DNA of 64,000 nucleotides. It comes from Notolepis coatsorum. Lineage: Eukaryota; Chordata; Actinopteri; Aulopiformes; Paralepididae. Positions within the stretch are counted from its first letter, which is position 1; the number at the start of each line of letters is the position of its first letter. The notes below the pieces were generated by a model. That model was not told where the DNA came from and ran no database searches. It saw only the letters and a program-made list of their open reading frames with translations. Below are positions 29,903-42,508 of the stretch, piece by piece. Where the stretch lies: the NCBI GenBank assembly GCA_963971535.1, contig OZ020587.1:159539856-159603855 (forward strand). The letters are read 5' to 3'. The position numbers and the translations under genes were made by a program.

Positions 29903-30610
29903 GAATGAATGAATGAATGACCTTTATTTATATAGCACCCTTCACAGCACGAATGCACAGGGTGCTTTACACTACAGCTTAATATAAAAACACAATAAAA
30001 ACAAAATCAGAAATAAATGACAACAACAACAAACAGCAGTTAAAAACAGTGAAACCAGATAGAAAAAGTAGAATAAAAGAATTTAGATAAAATCATGAGT
30101 CACTAATTAAAACAAAACTATAGAACAGTGAGGACAAGAAAAAGTGCCTATGCATGACCAAAAGCCTGTCTGAACAAATGTGTTTTTAATTGTTTTTTAA
30201 AAGAGTTCTCAGAGGGGGCAATTCGTAGGTCCAGGGGGAGAGCGTTCCAGAGCCTTGGTGCTGTCACCTGGAAGGCTCGATCACCCCTTGTTTTAAGCCT
30301 GGACCTGGGGACCACCAGGAGGTGCTGATCGGCAGATCTGAGTGAGCGGGTGTTGGTGTAGGGATGGATGAGTTCAGTGATGTAGATGGGGGCCTGACCG
30401 TGAAGTGCTCTGAAAGTGAAAGTGAGGACTTTGAAGTGAATTCTATAGTGTACCAGGAGCCAGTGCAGGGATACCAGACTGGGAGTGATGTGGCATGATT
30501 TTTTTGACCTTGTGAGTAGCCTGGCTGCAGCATTTTGGACCATTTGTAGTTTATCTGTGGATGATTTGGTGAGACAGGTGAAAAGTGAGTTGCAGTAGTC
30601 AAGCCTAGAG
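29903..30610 (-). mobile_element. L2-like LINE 3' end inserted in the minisatellite
   Basis: The minus-strand frame 30543-30148 encodes the C-terminus of an L2/CR1-type pol (QNAAARLLTRSKKSCHITPS, LHGQAPIYITELIHPY, APRLWNALPLDLR). It is followed by a 3' untranslated region ending GGTGCTATATAAATAAAGG and a (TCAT)n tail at 29903-29920. 5'-truncated, so no RT core is present. Flanking minisatellite continues on both sides. Confidence 0.88.
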
Positions 30611-30785
30611 GAAAGGGACTGGGAGACCCATGTTACTGACCAGACACTCTATATCAGTGATGGCTGTTTACTGCAGAGTGGAGGGACTGAGAGACCCATG
30701 TTACTGACCAGACACTCTATGAGTGATGGCTGTTTACTGCAGAGTGGAGGGACTGAGAGACCCATGTTACTGACCAAACACTGAA
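30611..30785 (+). repeat. 68-bp minisatellite, continuation
   Basis: Two and a half further copies of the 28975-29900 unit after the L2-like insertion. Confidence 0.93.
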
Positions 30786-32242
30786 TGTAGGGATTATTTA
30801 AATGTAGCAGGGTGGATTATCCCTGCTTCGTGGGAACGGGTGGGCACAATCACTGGGTAGCGAGACACAGTAGAGCTCTGTCTAACTGCACCTCCGTCTT
30901 TGAGTCTGGAGCTTCAACTGGAGGCTGGCAGTGCGAGTGGATGGGGCCCGGGATTTACCAACCTGGTCTGGTACTCTGGTCTTCCTCCCCTGCAGCAGGG
31001 CGGTCAGCAGTACTCCCCAACACGCTCCCACTTCCCCCAATTACTCCTACAACCCTCCCACACCTAGTGACTGAATTGTAAATAAATAACTTGGTTCCCC
31101 CCGCAAGCAGTACCCTCCCTCAGTGACACTAGAAACCTTACAATAAAAAGGGAAAGGTGGAATAGGAAGGGGTTAATGGTATTAACGTTACCCACACCAA
31201 AAGAGTTGTTAAACGGCTCATGAATGGACACGCACACAGAACTCCCATCTAATTCTTTAATGCTATGTTGTACTGTTCAGTTACACGAATGAATGGGAGT
31301 GCTCTAATGGACTGTAGTCCTACCATAACTCCATGTGTAACTCAATACCTTATGTCTACGTATATTCTACACACACCTCCGTGTTAGTGCCTGGAGTAAT
31401 ATACTTTAATGTGTTTTACTCATCACCCACGTCTGGGTCAAAACCCTGTATAATACCTCTGACAGGCTTTAATTATACGGCCAGAATAATACCTCTCTAG
31501 GCTTTACTTATAAGGCAACAGGCCTGTAACCTCCCCACAGGGAAAGGGTTAATTAGATGGGAAAATATTATTAAACACACACACGTTATCACACTCAAAA
31601 GAAATCAAAATGTGGGCCCACAAATACCTAACAAAGTCCTATGCTAATGCCGGCATGTATTGTTAATGGGGTACCCCTAGAACTGTGGTTAGCAACGTTA
31701 GCTTCGCCCGCAGGCTGCACCACACTGTGCACTGTGTAACAGATCCGGAGCATTGATGCTCAATTGTACTCAACCCAAAATGGCGGCCGCGCCGCACCAC
31801 CACCGTCCGGGTGGCAAGATGGCGTTGAACGCTCTCGGCGAGGGTGCTAGCAGGCGGAGCTGGAGCAGAGAGGCAGTGCTGGGCTGAGAGTGTGTGCTGG
31901 GGGATGGCGACCTCTGTTGGTCGGGACGAACTCCCTTGCGCTGAAGGCAGCCTGGTGCAGATCTGGTTGTGGACAGCCGGAGCAGACTGGTTGTAGGCAG
32001 CTGGTGCTGGGTCCATGCGCGTATCTAAACTCGCCCTCACTAACACTGCAGCTACACTCTGGGTCCCCAAACAGCCCTCCTGCTAGCCGGGATATATGAT
32101 AACGCAGGGTGTTTCTAAACACCGGTCCTCTTCACGCCACGCTGGCAGGGCACCTCACTAGAGGGAATAACTTTAACTTAAACCCCTCAGGGCGATACCG
32201 CATTCCTTCTAGGATAACTCGTTGTATCGCTAGGGTATTCAG
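30786..32242. other. Unassigned sequence left of the gypsy element
   Basis: No protein domain recognised. Begins TGTAGCAGGGTGGATTATCC. A moderately GC-rich portion at 31760-32100 has short open frames without domain resemblance. It may belong with 37502-37790 to an older repeat split by the gypsy insertion. Confidence 0.4.
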
Positions 32243-32663
32243 TGTTACGTTCTGGACACCGACTGAGGTCGGTGACCACCCACATTCCTGGCATATGTCA
32301 TTGGGCTTGTCACCTGTCCTTTCCCTGTCAATTAGTACTGTCACTTAGGGGTGGTTCCTGATTGGCTGTCACAGGGGTGTGTGTGGAATGTTGGTATTTG
32401 GTGTCTATGTAACCTACCTGTCTTCTGCTTGTTCATTGTCAGGTCTTCACTAATTGCGTTCGGGGAAAACGCGGACGGTTCAACTCTGGACCTCCAATAA
32501 ACTCCTATTTACCTTATTTCCTGCCTGTGCTATTTAGCATTTATCTCTCTTAGAAATTACTCTTGTGTTCTTACTATTAAAGTCGAACCTGTTCAAGAGT
32601 AAACACTCTCCGTCTTTGTGATTGCCTTCACCCATTGGAACTCACCTACCTCCATTCCTGACA
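32243..32663 (+). repeat. 5' LTR of the gypsy element
   Basis: 421 bp. Contains the polyadenylation signal AATAAA at about 32487 and GTCAGGTCTTC at 32438-32448, complementary to the primer site just after the LTR. Confidence 0.96.
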
Positions 32664-32674
32664 GAAGACCTGAC
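32664..32674 (+). promoter_or_regulatory. Primer-binding site, probable self-priming type
   Basis: GAAGACCTGAC directly follows the LTR and is a perfect 11-nt reverse complement of GTCAGGTCTTC inside the LTR (32438-32448). It does not start with the TGG expected for tRNA priming. Tf1 and Sushi-type chromoviruses prime from the 5' end of their own RNA with such an 11-nt match. Confidence 0.8.
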
Positions 32675-32686
32675 CATCAGAGTTCC

Positions 32687-33060
32687 ATGGAGGCAATCAT
32701 GGAGATGCTCCAGGCGCAGAGGGCGGCCCAGGAGCGGATGGAAGAACATCAACAGCTGGTCAGCGCCGAGTTAGTCCGACTCAACGGGATCGTCGGCTCA
32801 TCCCAAGCGGTGGCGCAGTCGGCGTTGGCCACAGCCCGACAAGCCCAAGAAGGAGTGGCTGGAGTTCAGTCGGCGACGGGAGAAGCAGTGGTCCACGCAG
32901 AGGAGAGTCGGGGGGTGTTCGGGGTCCAGGAACGGTCCCGCGAGCCACGACTGCAGGCGCCCGCTCGCTATGATGGATCACCGGATGGATGTCGGGAATT
33001 CATCACCCAGTGTCTACTCGTTTTCCGGCTGCAACCACGATCATTTCCATCGGAGATAGC
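32687..33060 (+). pseudogene. gag N-terminal part of the gypsy element
   Basis: The ATG at 32687 gives MEAIMEMLQAQRAAQERME, followed by a coiled-coil-like segment and PARYDGSPDGCREFITQC, the start of the chromovirus capsid region. The frame is lost at about 33058-33062; the remaining gag continues in the frame of the long ORF that starts at 33138. A short out-of-frame deletion at this point would explain it. Without it, gag and pol would form one protein. Confidence 0.8.
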
Positions 33061-33137
33061 AAGCTCTCTCCTGGGCTACGGCGGAATTAGAGGCGGGATC
33101 GATAATCTGCGACAGTCTGGACGCCTTTACCCGGGAG

Positions 33138-36100
33138 TTGAGAAGAGTATTCGATACTTCCCGGGTACTCTCGATCTTCGAGGCTGGCGGTCGTCTTCTC
33201 GACTGCCGGCAGGGCCTCCGCACGGTCGCAGCTTACGCTATCAATTTTCGGATCTTGGCTCGGGAGACAGCTTGGTCGGAGAACGTCTGCGTGGTTCTGT
33301 TCGTCAGGGGACTCTCAGCGCGGATGCGAGATGCGCTCTCCGCGCGTGAGATCCCCGAGCAGCTGGAAGTGCTGATCAACACCGCCATCAAGATGGACAA
33401 TCGGCACCAGGAGAGGGAGAAGGAGCGTGTCAACAACACCCAGGTATGTTTTCCTTCTTCTCCTGGTGTTGATACATCCATGCATTATACGAGTGGGCCA
33501 CTGGGTGATGAATCCATGCAGCTTGGAGCGCTGTCGCTCTCGGATGACGAGAGGCAGCGCTTCATCAAAGAGCGACGCTGTTTCCGGTGCGGTCGCACCG
33601 GTCACCGCTTCGGCAGCTGTCGGGTCCAGGCTGTATCAGCTCGGCGCCAGTCGGGAATAGAAGGTGCGCCGTCAGGCTTCGAGAAAGCGCGAGCAGGTGG
33701 GCTCATTCCTGCCAAGCCCACTGATTCACGTACATTTTTTGAGGTGGCGATTAACTGTGGGGGTGACATTAGGGGAACTAAGGCTCTCATTGACTCAGGG
33801 GCGGCGGGCAATTTTATTCACGTGGGATTGGTGAAGGAGTGGGGAACCCCAGTGGAGGATTTAGGGGTTCCCTTACCGGTTTACGCCCTGGACGGTCGGC
33901 CCCTGGGCAGTGGGAGCGTCACCCAGCGCACGGTTCCATTACACATCCGGGTGGCGGGTGGGGAGTGGGAATGGATTAAATTTTTTGTCATCTTTTCCCC
34001 CTATTCTGTCATGGTGTTGGGTCATCCCTGGTTGTCTTCACGTGTTCATATTATTAATTGGAGCACGGGCGAACTCTCAACGGCGGCCGACGTCAAGTCG
34101 ATCGTCAGCGGGAGTTTGCCCAAACCCTTGTCTTCCCCCCCCTCTTCCCTTTTGTCTCCTCCCTCTTTCTCCAGGATAGTGGGGAGCGTGGCAGATTCTG
34201 ATCTACCCTCTAATCCCGATTTGATAGGGGTGCCTGAGATCTATTGGGACCTGGCGGACGTTTTTAGCAAAACGCGTGCTAAAGCACTTCCGCCTCATAG
34301 ATCATACGACTGTCCCATTAATCTTCTACCCGGTACCTCCCCGCCTTGCGGGCGAATGTTCTCTCTCTCACGCCCCGAAACCTTGGCCATGAACACCTAC
34401 ATAGAGGAGGCATTGCTTGCGGGGCACATACGCCCGTCCACTTCCCCTGCCGGCGCTGGCTTCTTCTTTGTTGATAAGAAAGATGGGGATCAGCGCCCGT
34501 GCATTGATTATAGGGGATTGAATGACGTTTCCATCAAGAACCGATATCCTTTACCTCTCATGGACACGGCCTTTGAGTGCTTACAGGGGGCACAGGTCTT
34601 TTCTAAACTTGACTTACGTAATGCATACAATCTGGTCAGGATTAGAGAAGGAGACGAGTGGAAGACTGCATTTAACACACCCAATGGGCACTATGAGTAT
34701 TTGGTCATGCCCTTTGGTTTGGCTAATGCTCCGGCAGTCTTCCAAGCCCTAGTTAACGACGTGCTGCGAGACTTGATTGGGGTGTCGGTGTTTGTTTACT
34801 TAGATGATATTCAGATTTTTTCTCGCGATATGGTGCAACACCAACTGCACGTTCGGGAGGTGCTAGACCGTCTCCTCAAGCATCAACTATTCGTTAAGGC
34901 TGAGAAGTGTGTGTTTCACACTGACACCGTGTCCTTCCTGGGCTTTGTGTTGACAAAGGGCGATCTGCGCATGGATCCAGCCATGGTGAGTGCAGTTTTG
35001 GACTGGCCACGGCCTTCGTCGCTCAAGGGGTTACAACGGTTTTTGGGCTTTGCAAATTTTTACAGGCGCTTTATTCGCAACTTTAGCGCCTTAGCCAATC
35101 CATTAACAGCTCTCACTAAGTCCTCTCTCCCTGGCTTTGAATGGTCGCCTAGGGCAGAGTCGGCCTTCTGCGATCTTAAACGTCGATTTACATCCGCTCC
35201 TGTATTGATCCGCCATGACGCAGAGGTTCCGTTCATTGTGGAGGTGGATGCCTCTGACATCGCGGTGGGGGGGGTGCTCTCTCAGAGATGCTTAAAGGAT
35301 GGGAAAGTGCACCCGTGTGCTTTTTTCTCTCGCCGTCTGTCACCAGCCGAGCGTAATTACGACGTGGGTAATCGGGAGTTATTGGCGATCAAATTGGCAC
35401 TGGAGGAGTGGAGACATTGGTTAGAGGGGGCGACACATCCTTTCATTGTTTGGACTGATCATAAGAACTTGGCTTACATCCAAGGGGCTAAACGCCTTAA
35501 CGCTCGCCAGGCCAGGTGGACGTTGTTCTTCACACAATTTCGATTTACCATCTCCTATAGACCCGGCTCCAAGAATATCAAACCTGACGCTTTGTCGCGC
35601 CAGTTTGATCTTCCTGGTCGGGAGGAGCAGCCCCATCCCATTATTCCACCGGCCTTGATTTTGGCACCCGTGTCTTGGGGCATAGAGAGGGTGGTAAGGT
35701 CGGCGCTAACGCAGGAGCCCGATCCGGGTGGGGGTCCTCCGGGACGGTCGTATGTTCCCAAGGCGGCGCGCTCACGCTTGCTACAGTGGGCACATGCGTC
35801 ATCCCTCACCAGCCACCCAGGGGCAACCAGGACCCTGGAATTTATCCGTAGGAGGTTCTGGTGGCCGACAGTGGAGGGGGATACGCGTTCCTTTGTGGCG
35901 GCTTGTCCGGTGTGCGCACGTAGTAAGACCTCTCGACGGGCACCGGCGGGTCTCCTCCGACCACTTCCTATTCCTAAACGACCCTGGTCACACATATCTC
36001 TGGACTTTATTTCTGGTCTTCCCCTTTCGGACGGGTTCACCACCATTTTGGTGGTGGTGGATCGGTTCTCTAAGGCGGCTCACTTTGTCCCTCTCCCCAA

Positions 36101-37043
36101 GCTTCCATCGGCCCGGGAGACTGCTGATTTAGTTATACAGCATGTCTTTCGGGTCCACGTGCTGCCAGTGGATATCGTGTCGGACCGGGGTCCTCAGTTC
36201 GCCTCCAGGTTCTGGAAGGCGTTTGCCGCCAGCCTCGGCGCCTCTGTCAGTCTGTCGTCTGGGTTCCATCCGCAGTCGAACGGGCAGACGGAGCGGGTCA
36301 ACCAGGATTTGGAGGGGGTCTTGAGATGTTACGTTGCCGGTAGTCCGGCAACGTGGAGTAGGAGGTTGGCTTGGGCTGAGTACGCGCATAATACCCTTCT
36401 CTCCTCTTCTACCGGTATGTCTCCCTTTCAGTGCCAGTATGGTTTGCAACCTCCTCTGTTTCCCGAGCAGGAGCAGGAGGCGGAGGTGCCCTCGGCCCAG
36501 GCACATGTGGCTCGCTGTCGCAGGACGTGGAAACAGGTTCGGAAGGCGCTACAGAAGGTTTCGGTTAGTACCCAACGGCAAGCTAACCGTAAGCGTCGTC
36601 CGGCTCCAGTTTACCATCCAGGGCAGCGGGTTTGGCTTTCCACCCGGGATCTCCCTCTCCGGGTGGAATCCAAGAAGCTGGCTCCTCGCTTTATAGGACC
36701 ATTTAAAGTGATTCATCTGGTTAATCCAGTGGCTTACAAGCTACGACTTCCGAGCTCTATGAGGGTTCATCCGACATTTCATGTGTCCCTGTTGAAGCCA
36801 TTCCTCTCATCGCCCTTGGTCCCGCCACTGCCTGTGGTTCCTCCGCCCCGGTTTATTGGCGGTCAACCCATTTACACGGTGCGGATGATACTGGGTTGTA
36901 GGCGGAGGGGTAGGGGGTTTCAGTTCTTGGTGGATTGGGAGGGGTACGGGATAGAAGAGCGTTCTTGGGTGCCTCAAAGGGATATTTTAGATCCCAGCCT
37001 GATCGTTGATTTCCGGCGGCTGAATCCCGAGGCCCCTAGGTGA
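33138..37043 (+). CDS. gag(C-terminal)-pol polyprotein of the gypsy chromovirus
   Basis: 1301 codons in one uninterrupted frame; the nominal ATG is internal to gag. Residues about 146-160 hold the CCHC knuckle [14 protein letters not shown], and [12 protein letters not shown] (about 215) is the aspartic protease site. Reverse transcriptase includes [19 protein letters not shown] and the YLDD box in [11 protein letters not shown] (about 553). RNase H has [16 protein letters not shown] (about 702). Integrase has an HHCC zinc region ending CPVCARSK, then the catalytic Asp in SLDFISGLP, Asp in [11 protein letters not shown] and Glu in [11 protein letters not shown]. The C-terminal chromodomain is [19 protein letters not shown] (about 1260). 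All pol motifs are intact. There is no stop or shift between gag and pol, unlike elements using -1 frameshifting. Confidence 0.95.
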   Translation: MRRVFDTSRVLSIFEAGGRLLDCRQGLRTVAAYAINFRILARETAWSENVCVVLFVRGLSARMRDALSAREIPEQLEVLINTAIKMDNRHQEREKERVNNTQVCFPSSPGVDTSMHYTSGPLGDESMQLGALSLSDDERQRFIKERRCFRCGRTGHRFGSCRVQAVSARRQSGIEGAPSGFEKARAGGLIPAKPTDSRTFFEVAINCGGDIRGTKALIDSGAAGNFIHVGLVKEWGTPVEDLGVPLPVYALDGRPLGSGSVTQRTVPLHIRVAGGEWEWIKFFVIFSPYSVMVLGHPWLSSRVHIINWSTGELSTAADVKSIVSGSLPKPLSSPPSSLLSPPSFSRIVGSVADSDLPSNPDLIGVPEIYWDLADVFSKTRAKALPPHRSYDCPINLLPGTSPPCGRMFSLSRPETLAMNTYIEEALLAGHIRPSTSPAGAGFFFVDKKDGDQRPCIDYRGLNDVSIKNRYPLPLMDTAFECLQGAQVFSKLDLRNAYNLVRIREGDEWKTAFNTPNGHYEYLVMPFGLANAPAVFQALVNDVLRDLIGVSVFVYLDDIQIFSRDMVQHQLHVREVLDRLLKHQLFVKAEKCVFHTDTVSFLGFVLTKGDLRMDPAMVSAVLDWPRPSSLKGLQRFLGFANFYRRFIRNFSALANPLTALTKSSLPGFEWSPRAESAFCDLKRRFTSAPVLIRHDAEVPFIVEVDASDIAVGGVLSQRCLKDGKVHPCAFFSRRLSPAERNYDVGNRELLAIKLALEEWRHWLEGATHPFIVWTDHKNLAYIQGAKRLNARQARWTLFFTQFRFTISYRPGSKNIKPDALSRQFDLPGREEQPHPIIPPALILAPVSWGIERVVRSALTQEPDPGGGPPGRSYVPKAARSRLLQWAHASSLTSHPGATRTLEFIRRRFWWPTVEGDTRSFVAACPVCARSKTSRRAPAGLLRPLPIPKRPWSHISLDFISGLPLSDGFTTILVVVDRFSKAAHFVPLPKLPSARETADLVIQHVFRVHVLPVDIVSDRGPQFASRFWKAFAASLGASVSLSSGFHPQSNGQTERVNQDLEGVLRCYVAGSPATWSRRLAWAEYAHNTLLSSSTGMSPFQCQYGLQPPLFPEQEQEAEVPSAQAHVARCRRTWKQVRKALQKVSVSTQRQANRKRRPAPVYHPGQRVWLSTRDLPLRVESKKLAPRFIGPFKVIHLVNPVAYKLRLPSSMRVHPTFHVSLLKPFLSSPLVPPLPVVPPPRFIGGQPIYTVRMILGCRRRGRGFQFLVDWEGYGIEERSWVPQRDILDPSLIVDFRRLNPEAPR

Positions 37044-37074
37044 ACGTCTGGTGCCGTTCGTCGGGGGAGGGTAC

Positions 37075-37495
37075 TGTTACGTTCTGGACACCGACTGAGG
37101 TCGGTGACCACCCACATTCCTGGCATATGTCACTGGGCTTGTCACCTGTCCTTTCCCTGTCAATTAGTACTGTCACTTAGGGGTGGTTCCTGATTGGCTG
37201 TCACGGGGGTGTGTGTGGAATGTTGGTATTTGGTGTCTATGTAACCTACCTGTCTTCTGCTTGTTCATTGTCAGGTCTTCACTAATTGCGTTCGGGGAAA
37301 ACGCGGACGGTTCAACTCTGGACCTCCAATAAACTCCTATTTACCTTATTTCCTGCCTGTGCTATTTAGCATTTATCTCTCTTAGAAATTACTCTTGTGT
37401 TCTTACTATTAAAGTCGAACCTGTTCAAGAGTAAACACTCTCCGTCTCTGTGATTGCCTTCACCCATTGGAACTCACCTACCTCCATTCCTGACA
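37075..37495 (+). repeat. 3' LTR of the gypsy element
   Basis: 421 bp, the same length as the 5' LTR with three substitutions (C for T in ATGTCACTGGGC, G for A in GTCACGGGGG, C for T in CCGTCTCTG). The target duplication ATTCAG follows. Confidence 0.96.
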
Positions 37496-37501
37496 ATTCA
37501 G

Positions 37502-38846
37502 TAGGGAAACATGCAACACGCTTCTACGTTTACTGTTATAGGATAACCCGTTGCTCGCTCCGGCGGGGCTCTCCGGTGGTTCTTTAACGGGGCTATTCCA
37601 AAGCACCTCCCGTTGTAGCTGCGACCGTTCACGGCGACATCCCAAGCCGAAGAGGCTCGCCTTCCCTCTTCCGTCCCCATTTACTTGCTCCCCCGGCTCT
37701 CTGGTACGCTCGCTGCCTGCCACTGCCCCCTGCTGGTCGCCAACTAGCCACACAGTTGGGCTGGGTGAGTGAATATGGTCCAGCGATACTGTTCATAATC
37801 CATATTCCAGCGAGTAGGACAAGGAGGAGCCTGCGTCATTGTTCGAGGGAATATTAATGGAAACTAATTAGAATGTCTTGGTGCACAAAGGGGAGATAAA
37901 AGGCAAGTCAGCACATCTGAATAATAGGCATATTTTCAGGTTGCTACATAAACATGGAGACCACTTATTTTAACAAAAATAAATACCACTTACAGCACCT
38001 CAAAGAGTAAGACTTTTCTCCTGTGTGTCCAAGCAGCTATAACCTATAATTTATAATACCATTAACTTATTCACTATCTATATTCAAATACAAAACAAAT
38101 TCCAATCGTTTATTTTGTATCAGATTACTCTTTTATACTGATGATTATTGTATTTCATCTGGCTTTTTATTCAATTCAATTCAATACTCAATTAAATCCT
38201 ATCTCGCCAAAGATATTACTTCTTTTTTTCAAGATATATATATATATTGTTTTTTTAAGCAATCGGTTGAATTTCCAGTAGCTACCCCCAGCCTTACTCA
38301 TCTGTAATAAATGTAATTGCTATTATGACATGATCTGATTTTAGACGATGCTTCATTTTGATACCTTGGTTACAAGTGAAAGGGAAACAAGAAAGTAATC
38401 TATTTGACTGGCTTGTTGTCCACTACTCCATGTATAGGATGAGATAAGATATTGCTTTATTGATCTCCTTGGGGAAATTCAGGCTCATAGCAGCATGGGG
38501 GAGGGGAGGCACATAGGTATGGGCAGGGTGCAATACAATTGGATCTGAATATAAGAATATGAGAAAAATAAACAGTGTAAACAATATAATTAACTCTGAA
38601 TATAAAAATATGAGAAAACAGTATACACAATATAACAGTAAGGTGCAGGTGAGGGTCTGTACCCTAACTATGATATATATCATATGTTGTAGTCCGGGCA
38701 CGTTTTGGTGGTTAGGAGTCAGACACACTTAGTGGTCAGACATTCCTTATCTTATCTTTTACTAATTTTTACATTGTATTGTATATATGTATATTGTATA
38801 TTCCTCTTTACTTACTTTTTTACTTACTTTTTTTTTTTACTGTATG
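37502..38846. other. Unassigned sequence with a LINE-type tail
   Basis: 37502-37790 is GC-rich. On the minus strand it contains TGGCGACCAGCAGGGGGC, which resembles an LTR-element primer site but has no LTR I can define beside it. 37800-38420 is AT-rich and unassigned. 38430-38660 begins GATAAGATATTGCTTTATTG, a non-LTR 3'-tail type (minus strand) common in fish; the same tail type occurs at 60283. Confidence 0.45.
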
Positions 38847-38854
38847 AAGAACAC

Positions 38855-41027
38855 TCTCAGGGGCTCATACAGAACCAAGCATTTCACCGTAAAGTATGTG
38901 TACTTTCAGAGGATGACGCTAAACAGTTAGAAACACCTATCACACTAGAGGAACTCAGGAAGGCCATATCCAAAATGCAAAGTGGTAGGGCTCCAGGAAG
39001 AGACGGTATCCCACCAGAAATGTACCTCTCATGCTGGGACATAATTGGACCCCTATTACTTAATATGATTTTATACTCAGTCAAGGAGGGGAACTTCCTT
39101 AAGAACGACAATATTGCACTCATAACAGTCCTCCTTAAAAAAGACAAAGACCCCACCGAGTGCGGTAGTTATAGACCCTTAAGCCTCCTCGGAACCGATA
39201 TCAAACTGTACTCTAAGGTATTAGCCATCAGACTTCAAAAGCATATGACGTCTTTAGTTCATCCGGATCAAACTGGCTTCATAAGAAACCGCTTGATCAC
39301 TGATAACATAAGACGATTACTACACGTACTAGATGCCAGCAAGGACGACACCACACCTAAGGCGATGCTGTCCCTGGATGCAACGAAAGCTTTTGATAGG
39401 TTGGAATGGACGTATCTATGGGCAGTATTAGAAAGGATGGGGTTAGGAAAAGGATTCATTGATATGATTAAAGTATTATACAAAGACCCATCGGCCATGA
39501 TTACAACAGGTATAATCACCTCCGAAATCTTTCCGGTATCACGCTCTTCTAGACAGGGTTGCCCTCTTAGTCCCGGACTATTCGATTTATCATTAGAACC
39601 TTTAGCACAATATATAAGACAATCCCAATTCATAGAACTAATCGTAATCAAGGGCACACAACACAAAATTAGTTTATATGCGGACGACGTAATACTGTTC
39701 ATGCAAAACCCTAACACCGCAATGCCTCATCTTCTCAAGTTGATTGATGACTTTGGCGACCTATCGGGATTTAAGATAAATTGGCCAAAGTCTGCTTTCC
39801 TTCCACTTAACGCCCCTGCAAAAAATATACGCCTTCCAGAAGAAATACCAATGGTTAAACACTTTAGATGTTTAGGAGTTGAAGTATTCCCTACCATAAG
39901 CCAAACGGTGAAGCACAATTACATAGAAATCCAAAATAAAATCAAATACAACTTTGACAGGTGGTCAAAACTTAAAAACTCAGTACAGGCACGGGTTTCA
40001 ATAGTTAAGATGGATGTCTTACCTAGAATCAACTTCATCAGCTCAATGCTACCATTACCCCTTCCAGATGGTTACTGGAAAAGATTACACTCCTCCGCAT
40101 ACAAATTTATTTGGAATAACATACCACCACGTATAAAAAGATCCACCGCACAGAGAAACAAAGCAGACGGAGGTATGGCATTTCCAGATTTTTTCCACTA
40201 TTTTAAGGCGTACACTTTAAGACCACTGACAACCTGGTTTGATCCCCAAGCATCAGTATCCTGGAGAAATTTAGAAGTAAATATAGTAGCACCACATAGA
40301 CTGCAGGACATAGTATACACCAAATTATCAATTAAGTAATGCGAACTGAAATTTGGCCCCATTATTACTCATGCGATCCGGATATGGCGTGAAACACAAA
40401 AAAAATATTCTAACCCACATAAATGGCATAATCATACTCCCTTATTCAATAACAATGCACTCCTGATTGGAAAACGACCTATACGATTCCCTAGATGGGA
40501 AAAGCAGGGCATACACACATTAGGAGATGTTTTCAACAAACAGGGTTTTTGTAGTTATGAGGAAATACGCAAACAATTTTATCTCACCAGTTCCACATAT
40601 TATTTTTACGCACAGTTATTGTTATGTTTGAAGGCTCACAGTGTTCCATTAAGGATACCAATTGTACACCACAGATACCACAAATTCTTCTATGAAAGAG
40701 AGACATCGAGAGGTTTTGTTTCAGATTTTTATCATCAATTACTAACGTCCTCGTATGAAATCCTCCACCTAGACTCAATCTGGAGGAGGGATATACCAGA
40801 CCTGGAAATAGATTTTGATTGGCAAGAAGCCTGGGCAAATGTTCGACTTGCATCAAGGAACCCGGACCATCAACAAATCAATCTTAACTATATTCATAGG
40901 ACATACTTGACTCCTATAAGACTGAACAGAATGGGTCTTAAACAAGACTCCAAATGCTCCTTATGTACAAATGGGGACGAGGGGACATTTATGCACATGT
41001 ACTGGGACTGCCCACCAGTTAAGATAT
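38855..41027 (+). pseudogene. LINE reverse transcriptase and C-terminal domain, first part
   Basis: From about 38920 the frame reads TPITLEELRKAISKMQSGRA, then KAFDRLEWTYLWAVL, QGCPLSPGLFDLSLEPLA and LYADDVILF, the RT catalytic YADD box (about 39675). A stop is reached at 40337-40339. One base later the protein resumes in another frame (FGPIITHAIRIWRE) and runs to the insertion of the solo LTR. There the zinc-binding-like segment CSLCTNGDEGTFMHMYWDC is complete. The protein would copy LINE RNA at a nicked target. At least one frameshift makes it inactive. Confidence 0.87.
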
Positions 41028-42508
41028 TGTGGTAGATTTTGGACATAGATCATAACCATCATTGTTTATAAGAAAGGTCATAAGATTAAGTTTTGATTAG
41101 GAAAACAGCTGCACTACTAGGCAGCCAACCGAATACATTCTTCTGGTGATCAAAGTACTCCAACCTTTTGCCCTGTGTACCCATCACAAGGCGATTGTGT
41201 GTCTATGGCCACTCAAAATAGCCTGTTGTAAAAGACACTGTTTGAACAAGATAACCTTCTGCCCCTTAGGGAGTGATTGAACAATAGAAGCCATCTGGTT
41301 CCTAGGGTGGGACAGGAAGGAGAAGTCCTAGCGAACACAATGAGGTGATAAGGTTAACAGGGTCAAAGTGCCCATGAAGTGTTATACGGCCTGGGGGACA
41401 CAAGGACATGCAACTGTTAACTTATGTGTGCTTACTGAGGTAGAATGTTTATCATCAATGTGAGACTATTAGGCTGGAGCTTAGTAAATGAAAGCTAAAA
41501 GTATTAAACTGTGTAAAATCAGATGATGTAAGTTAAAATATAAATAGAATAGGCTTGTTTACATTGGGGTAAGAATTCTGAAGTCATACTAAAACTATGT
41601 AATTAGTTTTCACTTAAAGTGAAAATAGGTTATAATGATAAGAAATGTGTTTAAATAGGATAGCTCTGGGTTCATGGAACAAATGGTAATTCAAAGATAG
41701 ATATTAGGAAATGAATAAATGCAATGTATTAAGGCAGATTGTTAGAATTAAACAAATGACAGTATATATGGTTGACTGTATAAGGACCGCCTCAGTTTGC
41801 ATTTAAACATAGAGAAACAGAATGTGTTCAAGTATAATATCTATGTGTTTATGTGATCAATTGCAATTCAAATATATATGTTATGAAATCAATAATCCAA
41901 GTATTAGGTTGTTAGACGGTGTTGGTTCTCTGACTGGAGAACAAAGGAAAGTTCAGTTGGCTGCAAAGTCAACCCCCTGTTGCATTCAAACATAGAGAGG
42001 CTGTGATTGGACAAACCACAGCTGATGATGTCATCACACCGAGACGCTGGGCCTTGGGATATAATGGGATGTTGTGATGGGGAGAGGGACTCTGGAAACC
42101 CAACTCACCAGGACAACACCTATCACCCATCCACAGTCAAGGCGGACAAAGGACAAAGGAACTTTTGGAGGGAAAACAGACTGCTTTGTTTGTCAGCCAG
42201 ACAACAAAGACCATCAACAACTTATCAACTATCATTCTTTATCTACTGTAATATTAGTCTGGTTGTTATCAAGACGGCATAGTGTCTTTGATCACAATTA
42301 TAGCATTCTTTATTGTAATTTGTATACAACTCTTAACTTTGATTAAACAGCTGTTATATAACCTTTTCCTCCTGATTTCCTCCTGCCTGCACCGCTGAGA
42401 AGTTAATAAGTAATTCCCAGAGCTTTAGAGTTATTGAAACAACGCAGAGTACTAACCACCCGGTTCTGGTACAGAGCAGAACCGTTATTAGCCTTGGAAT
42501 CTACTTCA
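41028..42508 (+). mobile_element. Solo LTR of an endogenous retrovirus-like element
   Basis: 1481 bp starting TGTGGTAGATTTTGG and ending ATCTACTTCA, flanked by the 4-bp duplication ATAT (41024-41027 and 42509-42512). Removing it restores the LINE reading frame. It contains GGGATATAATGGG (TATA-like, about 42056) and GATTAAA (polyadenylation-like, about 42341). No coding domain and no second LTR, hence solo. Orientation is inferred from the order of these signals. Confidence 0.83.

Larger units (their letters stand above)
32243..37495 (+). mobile_element. Ty3/gypsy chromovirus (Sushi-like), full length and young
   Basis: Two 421-bp LTRs (TGTTACG...CCTGACA) with only three substitutions, flanked by the 6-bp duplication ATTCAG (32237-32242 and 37496-37501). 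In order it carries gag, CCHC knuckle, protease, RT, RNase H, integrase and chromodomain. A polypurine tract GGGGGAGGG lies directly before the 3' LTR. The chromodomain and pol order mark it as a chromovirus, resembling fish Sushi elements. Gag is broken near 33058, so this copy is probably not autonomous although pol is intact. Confidence 0.96.

Noticed and set aside
37502-37790. LTR and primer site (TGGCGACCAGCAGGGGGC on the minus strand)
   Set aside because: No paired LTR or target duplication could be defined, so it is not listed as an element.
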